Part shown: positions 10,025-22,000 of the stretch, in pieces
How the letters are laid out: the number at the start of each line of letters is the position of its first letter
Position numbering within the stretch: the stretch's first letter is position 1
Source of the DNA: Zantedeschia hybrid cultivar
Lineage: Eukaryota > Streptophyta > Magnoliopsida > Alismatales > Araceae
Direction: 5' to 3'
NCBI GenBank assembly: GCA_030544215.1
Contig: JARZZO010000013.1
Coordinates: 26,519,229 to 26,583,228, forward strand
Length of the DNA: 64,000 bases
The notes under the pieces: model-generated
What the model was told of the DNA's origin: nothing
The model's input: the letters and a program-made list of their open reading frames with translations, nothing else
The model's database searches: none
Position numbers and translations under genes: made by a program

Positions 10025-13000
10025 GTGAGACCATTTTCATTTCATGTTCATTTGATCCCTTCGACCTTTAATTTTCATTTAATTCAGTTGTTTGTACATC
10101 AAAGAATTTATCATACCGACTTCATAATCTCCCCTAAAACCTCATCTTATATTCTACTGTTGTGTGGCTGTGTGATGTCTCCATTGAGCAATCCTGTTAG
10201 CTCTGTTTTGTTAAGTGACTAAATATATCTTTATATTGTTTACTACAGGTCTGTACCAGTGTATCCAAACCTGGAAAACTTTCTGAATCACCCAGAGAAT
10301 CCTGTTGATTTGCCTGATATTCAGGATGGATATGGTCTTACAATCTCCGAGTTTCTTGGAAATGATATTGCAGGCTGTGCAGCAGTACAAGGAGATATCA
10401 CCAACCTGCAGGCAGGAATGCCTTTCCATGGCACAGAGGTACCATTGCTGAAGTAGTGTAATTCTTTAATAAAAGGTCTATTTGAGTGATATGTCCATCT
10501 TTCCCTTCTTTTGTTTCAGTTGAAGAAGTCTTGATTGTTTTTCTCTATTTTGATGATTATAATATAGAAATGTCTCAGCTTCCTTACATACTTCTGTCAG
10601 GGCATGACTGGTGTTGATGATCCACTATATGTAGCTCTTGGAGAAATACCAATAGGTATGCAAGATTATATTTGATCCGCTGTTGGAATGTATTTTTCTT
10701 CTTGCTATTAAAATTCTTGTGTTGGAATGCATTTTTCTTCTTGCTATTAAAATTCTTGTGAAGGTCAGATGTTTGGGATTTGCTGCTAATTTTCTAGTTG
10801 TGCCCTATTAGAGGTCATTTCTGAAAGTTATTTGAACTTGGATCCTCCCCATCGACCCACAAGTCGATGTTAATGACATCCTTCTGATGAAGGAATGCCC
10901 GGGGATTCTGCTTTGACATGATACCTGTTAAAGAAAATGATTCAATAAGATAAAAAGAAAAAGAGAATAGATGGTGATTTATGCAGCATCTTTGGCAGGG
11001 TGCAGAGGCTTGCTGGTGGTTTGACCAGAGTCCAGTTCATGCTATGTGTGATCATGGTTCAGAGACAATTTTCTTCTTAATTAAAGTTTACACATATAAC
11101 AAAGTATCTTCATAAAAGCTTTCACCCATCTTCGTGATGATGGATTAGGAACCATTACTAGAAGTTACCTAAAACCAGGAGACACAAGCATCGAATGACT
11201 AAAACACATATGCCGGAATGGTATGGATGGCAGATGAATTGGTAGGGTTTAACATATATCAGTAGGCCAGCAACATGCTCCAATAGGCTGATAACAAGGT
11301 CTGGTACGCTGGGTGACATGTTCCGGTAGGCTGATGGCATGTTCTGCTTAGTTTTGTTAGGGTTGCATGCCCCGGTAGGCTGGTGACTTGTCCTAGTAGC
11401 CTAGTAACATTTCTTGGTCGGGTGGTGTATGTCCTGGTAGGGTGACCTGTCTTGGTAGCTTGGCAACATGCTTAGCTAAGGTGGCATGTCCTTGTAGCCT
11501 CACATGTTTCATTAGCCTAGGCATATTCTCCGGTAGCCTGCTAAATGCATGCCTCAGTAGCCTGGCCCACAACTCACATTTTTACACCTCTTATTCTCCT
11601 CTATAGGAACTTCCCTCTTCTAGGAAGATTATCCTTCTTCTTCCTACTATGGGAATACTGAAGTTATTGGGGCCATCCAACTCAAAACCTTGAGGCATTA
11701 AGTGGAGTAGGCACCATCTATTCAAACACGTGAAGACTGAATTAGGCTCTATCATGTAGACCATAGATAAGTTAGTCAATAAGAATAAATCTAGGGCATT
11801 CCCTGGAAGTGATGTTATATCGGTCCCCGGGTGTAATGAGAATTGAGCAAGGGGTTGCTAGGTTGTTCCCCAGAAGCGAAGTGCCATAATGGCACTTGGT
11901 TTCGGTGGCAAATAGGCAAGGGTTCTCATATGTTGGATGAACATGAGTAAAGAAGTTAGTCGATAAGAATAAAATTCGTTAGCTACTTGGAACATAGGAA
12001 CCCAAACTAGTAAAAGCTTAGAGTTAAACTAATGAAAGATGGACTCAACATAGCTTGTTTATAAGAAATTAAGTGGAAGGGTTCTAAAGTTAAAAATGGA
12101 AGGTTTCAAGCTATGGTATGTAGGTAAGAGTAATAAGAGAAATTGTGTAAGTATTATAGTAGATAAAGAGTTAAAAGATAAAGTTGTAGAAGTCATCAAG
12201 GAGGGGGATAGACTCATACTAGTTAAACTTGTAGTCGGCGAAGAAGTTTTAAACATAATCAGCGCTTATGCACCTCAAGTAGGAGTAGAAGGGAGTCTTA
12301 AGAGAAACTTTTTGACTAATTTTGATAAGATAATCCAAAATATCTCTAATGGTGAAAGAACTGTTGTCGGGATAGATTTAAGTGGCCATGTAGGAAAGGA
12401 TAATGGAGGCTGTTAGAGGGTCCATAGAGGCTTTGACTTTGGTGATAGAAATGGCATGGGTGATGCCATTCTTGTCTTCGAGATTGCATATGATCTAATA
12501 ATTGCAAATATTTATTTTAAGAAGAGAGATGAATATATAATAACCTAGAAAAGTGGAATACATAAAAGTCAAATAGACTCTTACTAAAAAAGTCGAGTGA
12601 TCATTGTGTTAAGATTGTAAAGTTGTACCTAGGGAGACTAGCTCCCTACATGGGATTTTAGAATGGATGCTTATATCCAAAAGTGGAAGAGAAAGGTAGC
12701 AGTAAATACTTGTCCTAAAATTAAATGATGTAACTTGAGAAGAGAAAATGTAGATGCCTTTAGAAACTGTCTATTAAAAGAAGACATATGAATTCTAAAG
12801 AAAAATTAACGTAATAAGAAATAGAATGGCTAATTGTATAAGAAAAGTAGCAAAAGGAACCTTAGGTGAATTTAATGGTAAAAGGTTTTAGGAAAGAAAC
12901 ATAGTGGTAGGATAATGAAATTCAATAGTCTATTCCCAATAAGTGAGAATACTTTAAAGTATAGCAAAGGAGCAAAAATGATCAAACCTTCAAAGAATAC

Positions 13001-16000
13001 AACATTGCAAAAGTAAACACTAAGACAAAGGCATATGGATTAGTTAATTGGGAATGTTTACTTTAAGTGCTGCACAAGATGAGATTTGGTGATACCTGGG
13101 TAAGAGGGATCAGGATTTGTGTATCTTCTACCAGATTTGCAGTCCTAGTGAACAAGATCCCCGCTCTATTCTTCCATAGTGGAAGGGGTCTTCACTAGAG
13201 AGACCCTTTATCCCCTCTCCTCTTTGGCTTAGTAGCACTATTCTTAGCAAGATGTGGGAAAGGCCACTGGATCAACTCTTCTTTGCTAGGCTTGTCCTTG
13301 AGTTGCTGGATGAAGTAATAGGCCATAGGGTGAATTTTCACAAGAGTCAACTCATCAGAGTCAACATGGATGATGCGACCCTCGTGCAGGCAGCTCGTAT
13401 TTTGGGATGCCAAATTGGGGAATTCCCTACTATTTATTTGAGAATCCCTCTCTCCATGGGTATGATTAGGAGGGACTGGCAGAAGGTGGTGCAATGCTTT
13501 GACGATAAATTGGCAGGATCGAAGGGAAACCTCCTCTCTTATGGAGGGAGCTTGCTGCTATGCAATTTGGTCTTGAATAGTCTGCCTATCTATTTCTTTT
13601 CTATTTTCAGGGTGCCTAAAAGCATTCTCAAGAAGCTTGATTCTATTCGGAGTTTCTTTCTCTAGAGAGGGAGTCGAGATCCTAAGGAGGGTGGACATGA
13701 CATTTGTTGGGGCAGGGTTTGCAAAAGTAGGGTCTGGGTGTTAAGAGCTTGGATGAAATGAACCTAGCTCTCCTTACCAAATGGCTTTGGAAGTTGGACA
13801 TAACGGAATCCAATCTATGGGTGGATATCATTCGTTAGCTTTACTACTTTAGAGCTAGGGCTTAGGATGTTTGGCCTATTCCTATGGTCAATATGTCTCC
13901 AAGGTGGAAAGGTATCCTCTATGGCTTTGATGTGCTACAAGCATGCATTCAGTGGACATAGGGGATGTAATATAAAAAATGCTCGGGAACCTCTCATATA
14001 AAGGTGGACCCTGACAAATAAATGGTGTCAGGGTCCACCTTTATATGTGAGGTTTCCAAGCCTTTTTGATATTACATCCCAACCTTTTGCAGTTGTTGCT
14101 TAGGTGTTTGATTTTAGCCATCTAGGAGGGGGTTGAACTCCTCCATTTAGAAGATAGTTCAGGGATGAGGAGATAGGAGAACTAGAGCAGCTCCTTTCCT
14201 TGTGGCAAGGCTTCTCTTCCACTACCTCGGCTCGAGATAGGTGGATTTGGAGATGGGAAGCTAAAGGAACTTCTCAGTTAGATTTGCATACAAGGTTATC
14301 TTTGATGGTGGTCTGAAGCATCCTTGTGCTTCTATTATTTGGAAGCCCAACAACCCTTTGAAGGTCAATATGCTTATTTGGAGATTGAGTCACAGGAGAC
14401 TTCCTACCGGAGATAGACTCGTGCAATTCATGGACAGGTTGGACACTAGTCCCCTCTGTACTGATCAGGATGAATACTTGGACCATCTTTTCTTTGGATG
14501 CCCTTTCTCCAAGGAAGTAAGGTAGTTGATATTAACTAAGGTGAAGAAACAGCCAATTCTGGGTGATTCCATAGAGTATTCTGGGGGATTGCACAGACTA
14601 TGTCCTCTTCTCTTGGGGTAGCATAGAGGATGGATAAATCTAATGGATGATCTCTCACATGACAATTTGGGCAGTTTGGAGCGAGAGGAATAGGAGGATC
14701 TTTAGAATTGAAACCCTAATCTAGAATGTCTTGTAAGGTTTGTTTGTGGTAAGTGAGTGAATGGGCTGAGGCTTTTTGTAAACGGCATAGTTGTCAAGGT
14801 AGTAAGGCAACCCAAGGCCCAAGTGCCTAATTGCTTAGGCGCCTACCGATGCGCCTAGGCGCCTAGTTGATCATAATACCTTTAATATTACACTAATATG
14901 ACATTAATATAAAAATACAAGAAAGTAATGCCAATATGACATTAATGTGAAAACTAATCAGTAGCATATTCGATTGAAGTATCAAAATTAAATATGTTGC
15001 AAAAATAATTGTAGAAATGATATTTCATAATAAAAAATATTAACCCAGATGTTTGTCAACTTATTCTTCCAAAATCTGCAACATAATGCTTACAACAACA
15101 ATGTATATGATGTAATAGTTTAAAACACATAATAAAAAATATTATCACCAACAAAAAATGAAATTTCATAATAAAACAATAGTAATTAGATGAAATATAC
15201 AATGAGAGAGTGAGAGCCTTAAAATGGGTCGGTAGATCTGATATGGCGCCTTGGCGGGTGCCTTTCAGGCCCGTGGAAAGGCGGCCCAGTGCGTAGTGAA
15301 TGGAATTCCACCTTGGCGCCTTGACAACATTGGTAAAGGGATTTTTGTAAATCCTTCCTTTTTTATTTTGTTAAGGGAGGGGTAATTGCTACACCTACTG
15401 GGTGTCTTTTGTATAGGGAGTTCTATCGCATCACAATTATACTTGTACCCTTCTTTTCTTATTTAATATAATTTTGATATTTTCACTATAAAAAACTATG
15501 AAAATAGTTAGTAAAACTAGGTTAAAGGTTTTTGAGAAATTGTATTGTAAATTGGGAACTAGAGAAGGTAAAAAAGACATCTAAACTTGCTAAACCAAGG
15601 GACAAAAAGAGTAAGGATCTAGACCATAGTAGATGTATTAAGAGCGAGGATGGAAAGGTTTTAGTGAAATTTATGAGATTAAAGAGAGGTGGAGTATGAA
15701 TATTGAGAAATTGTTAAATGAGGATCGCTTTAAAGGTTACCCTTTTGAAAGAATTGATGAGTATAGTTGACAAATTAATTATCATTACATTCGAGGATGA
15801 GCTTTAGAAGCTGAAGATGCCTCTAAGAAGGACAAGAGAGGTAAGGCCCTTGGACCAGATGGGATACCTATTCAACCTTGGATAAGTATAGGTAATGTGG
15901 TATTAGGTGGTTGATTAGACTTTTCAGTAAGATTTTAAACAAAAAGAGAATGCCAGATGATTGACTAAGTATTAACGGTTCCCTTTAACGTTGGATGATT

Positions 16001-19000
16001 GAAGAAGTATTGATGGTTCCCTTCTTTAAAAATAAAGGTAATATTCAAAATTACATTAATTATCATGTAATTAAACTTATCAGTCACATTATGAAACTTT
16101 GGAAGAGAGTAGTAGAGATTAGAGAAGTGTCTCGGACTTGTAACTAATGTCTCTAAAAATCAGTTTGGATTCATGTTCAGTAGATCTATCATAGAAGCTA
16201 TTTTCCTATTGAGACAATTGATGGAGAAATATTGAGAGATGATGAAAGACTTATTCATGGTTTTCATTGATTTAGAGAAAGCCGATGATCATGTACGTAG
16301 AAGGCTAATTTGGAAGGGAGTATAGGGTTTTTACTAATGTGAGGACTATTGGTTGGGATTGAGTGTTGAGAGAGATGGGGATATGGGGAGGGCAACTCTG
16401 GTGATAGTGTCACGGTCAACCACATCCCTCTTGAGAGCAGTAGGTGGGCTATTCCTGCTGCTTCGATGGTTCCCCCTCACTCCTTTGACGGTCGGCACTT
16501 TTGGAAACCCTTTGATCCCTCGGCCTTCTTTTGGTTTTCGGGGTCTATGACCTCGCTGCCTCCAGTAGGGACATCTGTTGAAAGCCTGCAGAGGGCCGGT
16601 GAGATGTCTCAAGCGTGTTGGTGTTCGCCATGTGAGGAGATCCTTCCCTATCCATGCTACTCATAGCCAGCTAGAGAAGGTGTTGTGGTCCTATGTGGAT
16701 GTCCACTGCAGTGAATCTGTGTGACCTGATCTTGGTCTTTGGCAGCTCCTGTTCCTGTAGTTTTCTTGGTTGGGGAGATGCCTGGGGATCTCCTCTGTTG
16801 GCTGCTGCCCGGGTGCTGAGGATGTCAAGTCCATCCTTGACAAAGAGAGAGGCTTGCAGTGGGGTTGGGAGGTTAGGGAGATTAGTGGAGGTTCCCTTTT
16901 GGCTGTTGGGAGTTTGGAAGAGGTGGTCAATGCTTGGGTTAACTTGAGGTGGGTGGTAGAGGGTGGATGCACCCTGCGGACGGAGCGTTGCCTTATCTCT
17001 TAGGGAGCCTTCCCAGATTCTAGGATCCTTAGTGCCTTTTAGACTTTTCAGGGTCCCTCTCTGCTTGTGTGACTAGCAGGGCATCCATTGGTGGTGGCAG
17101 GCTTTGGGGAGCTTGACGAATGTAGAGCTCCGCTTAAGCTTGGTTGGTCAACTTGCTGTGGTGGAAGTGGTGTTGAGGACGACATGCAAGAGTTCTAGCC
17201 CAGGCCTGATGGAGCTCTGTGTCAGTGGCAACCTTTTCCCGGTGAGGATTCAGATCTGCGAGGAAGGGTCTCAAAGGCATTTAGAAGAGAAAAGAGGGGA
17301 TTTTGGCTTTTCGGATGTAGGGGATGTTACGGTCTGATTGGCACCCAGCCATTCAAATTTCCAATCACTTGCACGGGAGAGGAGCCCAGTCTGGTGCTTC
17401 TTCGGTTTGCGCACTAATCGAGTTGGGGTTGTTGCCAACTGGTATCTGGTTTCGCTTGGTCAGCAGATCAAAGTGGGTGGTTTGCAAGGACCTGATGACT
17501 TACCCACATCCATGAGTAGCCTTGGGTCTTCGCGGGGAGCTGTCACTATGGATCTTCCTTGCTTGATTGCTCCGCCTCATCTATTAGTAAGTCCAGAAAT
17601 CCTTGAATTGGCTGTACAGCCTCTTGGTTGCGACAGCCGGAAGCCTTGATGTGGCAACCCTCTTGTAGTCCATTAGCATCCTCTGGCCTCTCTAACACTC
17701 TCTTCATCTCCATCGAGGGGTGGGGGGTGGGGCCTAGATGAGGCTACTCTGCTGCCACAGAGGTTCCTAAGATAGGACTGTCTGTTCTGGGGATGCTAGG
17801 CCCTCTGGGAAGCCCCATTTGCCCTACTGAGTGCTCAAGGATGCCAGAGTTATTAGCGGCTCTTCTCCACGACGCAGGCTGAGGCTTTGGGCTTATCTAC
17901 AGTGGCTTCGGAGCTGGAGACATCTTGCTTGTAGGGCCCTCTTTTGGAGGTTCTTTGGTGGCAGAGGGCTTTAAAGTGCCTGACCCTTCCTTGTCCAATG
18001 TGAGGGACTCCTTATCTCCTTTGCAACTTGAGGATCATAACGAACTCACCCGGCTTTGCCACTTGCTGTTGTGAAAGCTGGGGAGGAACAAGGGTATCAG
18101 GGGAGCTTAGAGGGTGAATGAAAGCCTGAGGGTAGACCTGATTTTGATAAGGAGGTCATAAAGCTGATGGCGTAGGTTGAGAGACTAGTGATGGGTAAGG
18201 TTAGAGAAGTTGTGGCCAAGGTGGGGTTTTCTTTTGATGGGGTGGACAAGGATATTATTGCTGTCTTATAGTTGATTCAAAATTGTTGGCAACTAGCAGT
18301 AGCTAGGGATGCTAGGGGATAAATCAGCTTTGAAGGGGAGAGGAAGGGGAGAGCAGAGGGGGAGGAAGCGACAGTTCCTAGAGGGGAGGTGGAGGAGGCT
18401 TCCGAATCCTAATACAAGTAGTTTTATGGAATGTTAGGGGAATAGGTGGAAGGGAGAAGAGGGTGGTCCTGAAAGAATTCATGTGTAGGTTCAAGATTGA
18501 TGTTCTCTATATTAAGGAGACTAAGTGCGAGGATACGGGTGAGGAACTCAAGAGGGAGAATGGGGGAGGTAGACTTTCTAAAGGGACTTTCTCTCTAGCT
18601 GTGGGGGGTGTCTGGGGGGTATCATCATGGCGATGTGGAATGACTATGTATTGGAGGGTGTTGGCATTTAGTTGGGGAGACACTTTGTTTCCGTCACCTT
18701 CAATGTGTTGATGATAGAGTCATGTGGGATTTTGCTGGGGTATATGGGCTGCAGGGTAGAGATGACAAGGAAGGTTTGTGGGAGGAGCTCCTTGCTTTCC
18801 ATCAGCAGTCTAGTAGACCTTAGTGTGTAGGTGGGGATTGCAATGCCACTTTCTAAAGGGACTTTCTCTCTAGCTGTTGGGGGGGGGGGGTTCTAGGGGG
18901 GGTATCATCATGGCGATGTGGAATGACTATGTAGTGGAGGGTGTTGGCATTGAGTTGGGGAGACACTTTGTTTCCGTCACCTTCAATGTGTTGATGATAG

Positions 19001-22000
19001 ATTCGTGTGGGATTTCATGGGGGTATATGAGCCGCAGGGCAGAGATGAGAAGGAAGGTTTGTGGGAGGATCTCCTTGCTTTCCATCAGCACTCTAGGAGA
19101 CCTTAGTGTGTAGGTAGGGATTGCAATGCCACTTCTAGTAGACATGAGAGGTTCTAAGATTTTATCTCTGAGGCTGCCTTCATTGACATCCAGACTCCTA
19201 ACTCTTTGTTTACCTAGTTGAATTATAGGGTTGATTCCTCTTTCTCTAGACTTGATAGATTCTTTGTGTCTGTATACTAGGATGAACATTTCCCCCATCT
19301 GTAGTCGCTTCGTTTGCAAATGCCGCCCATGTCTGATCATAAGCCCATCCTACTCAAGACTAGTGAATCTATCCACTGCAAGTTCAAGTCCAGGTTCGAG
19401 AAATTTTGGCTCAAGGAAGAAGGTATTATGGATGAAATTAGGAAAGTCTGGGCTGAGGATGAACAATGGATCTCTACTATGGCTTCCTTGGTCAGTTTGT
19501 TGAAGACTTTGGCTCGGGCTTTGACATTGCAAGTTGCTGCTAGGAGGCCGAGCTGCTTGATAAGGCAGGCATGGGTGCCTCAAGGATGATTATCAGGATA
19601 TACTCCCACAAAGGAGATTATATTGGAAGCGAAGATCAGTAGATGATGGTTGAAAGAAGGGGACAAGAACACTGCTCATTTTCAGAGATTAGCCTCAGGT
19701 AGAAGAAGAATGTACCTTATAAAATCCATCAAGGTGGGAGAGTAGACCCTCCTGCAGGATCTGAGATTAAGAGACACCTTTGACTTTTATGCAGGGCTCT
19801 TTATAGAGGAGGATACTTGGAGACCAACCATTCAAGATGATCTCTAGCCTCAACTCCAGGAGGAGGAGAAAAGAGGTCTGATTGCCCTTTTCTCTAAAGA
19901 GGAGCTTAGGCAAGCTTTGTTTGCACTGGCGAGCGACAAGGCCCTTGGTCCAGATGGCTTCCCCTTGTTGTTTTAGGACCACTGTTGGGAGGTAGCTAAA
20001 AGTCTCCTTTTAAAGGTTGTGGTGATTTTCAAAAGGGCAAGGCCCACTTCAGGGGCATCAACAAGACTTAATTGGTGCTTATGTCCAAGAAGTCAGGGGC
20101 AGATACACTCTTGGACTATCGCACCATCTGCTTGCTTAATGGAATTTATAGGATGCTTCAAAGTTTGAAAAATAGTCCATATGGTTATTAGCTAGAACCA
20201 GAGTGGCTTTAGTAGAGGAAGGCAGATTCAAGAGCACTTTTTGATGGCTCATTAATGTATTCATTTTATGAAGCAGCACACCACAAAGTGCTCATCTTAA
20301 AGCTGGACTTTGAAAAAGCCTATGAAAGAGTCAACTGGAGGTGTTCTGCTCTGAGTTCTGGATAAAATGGGTTTTAGGTGGAAATGGGTCTTATAGATTA
20401 GAGAATGCCTCTCTTTTGCTTCCTTTGCAGCTCTTCTCAATAGAGAACCTGTACGTTTCTTTCATAGTGGCAGGGGTCTCGGGCAAGGGGACCCTATGTT
20501 CCCTCCTCTTTCTGTTGATACCACACATTCTAAGCAGGATGTGGGATAGGGCAGAGAGGGAAGGGCTTGTAGGTGGATTTCCTGTGCATCATCTTGGTAG
20601 ATAGATCACCCACCTTCAGTATCCTGATGATGCTATTCTTTTTCTGTCTGATGATCTGTATAAAATGTTTAGAGTTTGATTCTTGAGCTGTTTTAGGAGG
20701 TCAGTGGACTTGTTAACAACTTTCACAAGAGTCAAGTTGTAGGGATTAATTTGGATTACAGTATCATGGACCGACTAACTTCTATTCCGAGGTGTCAAAT
20801 AGGTTGCTTCCTTATCTTGTATCTCGGTCTCCCCCTTACTCCTGGACTGCAATCCCTATCCCATATTTTGGTCTCCTCCTTACTCCTGGTAGGACGGAAA
20901 TGTTGGGGAAGAGCAACCTATGACCATAATAATTCTTGTCTACTAATCCTCATTAGGTATTCAAGTTTTAGAGTACACAATTAACTGATTCAAAAAAAAA
21001 AAGTGTTGGTTTTCTACATCCCAGGACAGAAGCTAGGTACAAGCATATGAAGGTGACCCCAAATACAGTTCACATTAGGGTGTCGATAAGCACTGTCATG
21101 TGCATTAAAAGTTTGCACTTAAAATTCACAAAATTCAAAACAAATGACAGCTTTTACATAATTTGAACCATGTTTGAAAGTACTCTATCAAATGGGATTT
21201 ATTTAACATGTTGCAGTACGTGAACTCCTACCAATGCTTTCAATGTAGAAACTTCTATGTATATGAGTATATAATCTGAGAATATTTCATAAATCAGAAT
21301 GTTTTATCCACTGACAAGTGATTGAACACGAAATGCAAAAAATTACCTGCAACATACCAAAACTCTCTCAATGACCCCTGAAACTAGAAGAGCGTTGAAC
21401 TCATACTCACCAAAGAATGTCAATGTTCATCCATCAATACATACTATACTGTAGACATGCACAAAATGCAGTAATCTTCCTAGAAAAAAGGAAGAAACTA
21501 ACAACAAGATCTAGCAGGTTTTGTAGGTAAGTAGACTCACAAATTTAAGCTCCCCTCACCATTCACATGCATACCTCAATCAATCCCAATAAATATCATC
21601 ATCAAAAGCTTGCCACAGTGATCTATGCACAGATTTATCCAACTAAGTATCCAAGGATTTAGCGGAGTTTCTCCAGCTGGCTGCCCTGCCTTTTGTTGAT
21701 TCGTCCATACAACAAGTTAGCAGGTAGTGCAGTTTCAGCTCTCATAATCCTTGAATGCTTCCTTAGCATACATAAAGAGAGGAAGCAGCAACTAAGTATC
21801 CCTTCCATATCTGACCGACTTAATTATTTAGACAAGCAAAAGACAATCTTGGCACACAATGACACGCCCCATACAAAATGTCACAGATGTTTGGGCCTGC
21901 AGATACAGGTTTTTGGTTGGAGGTTATTGTGAGGAATACTATAACAGAGACAGAATTTGGGACTTAACTCGAACATATATGTATAAAGTTACTTCAGTCT

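Larger units (their letters stand above)
13062..15490 (+). mobile_element. L1-clade LINE (5'-truncated) inserted in the RTE element
   Basis: Starts mid-ORF2 with KMRFGDTWVRGIRICVSSTR. It shows the RT block RDPLSPLLFGLVA, a frame at 13252-13665 (GNLLSYGGSLLLCNLVLNSL, FSIFRVPKSILKKLDSIRSF), and a zinc-binding RT tail (NPLKVNMLIWRLSHRRLPTG, HLFFGCPFSKEV) near 14300-14520. It ends after an AT-rich tail at CTATAAAAAA. RTE coding stops just before it and resumes just after it, so it is a later, 5'-truncated insertion. It carries a 119-bp foldback element and a hAT MITE. Numerous stops. Confidence 0.75.
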
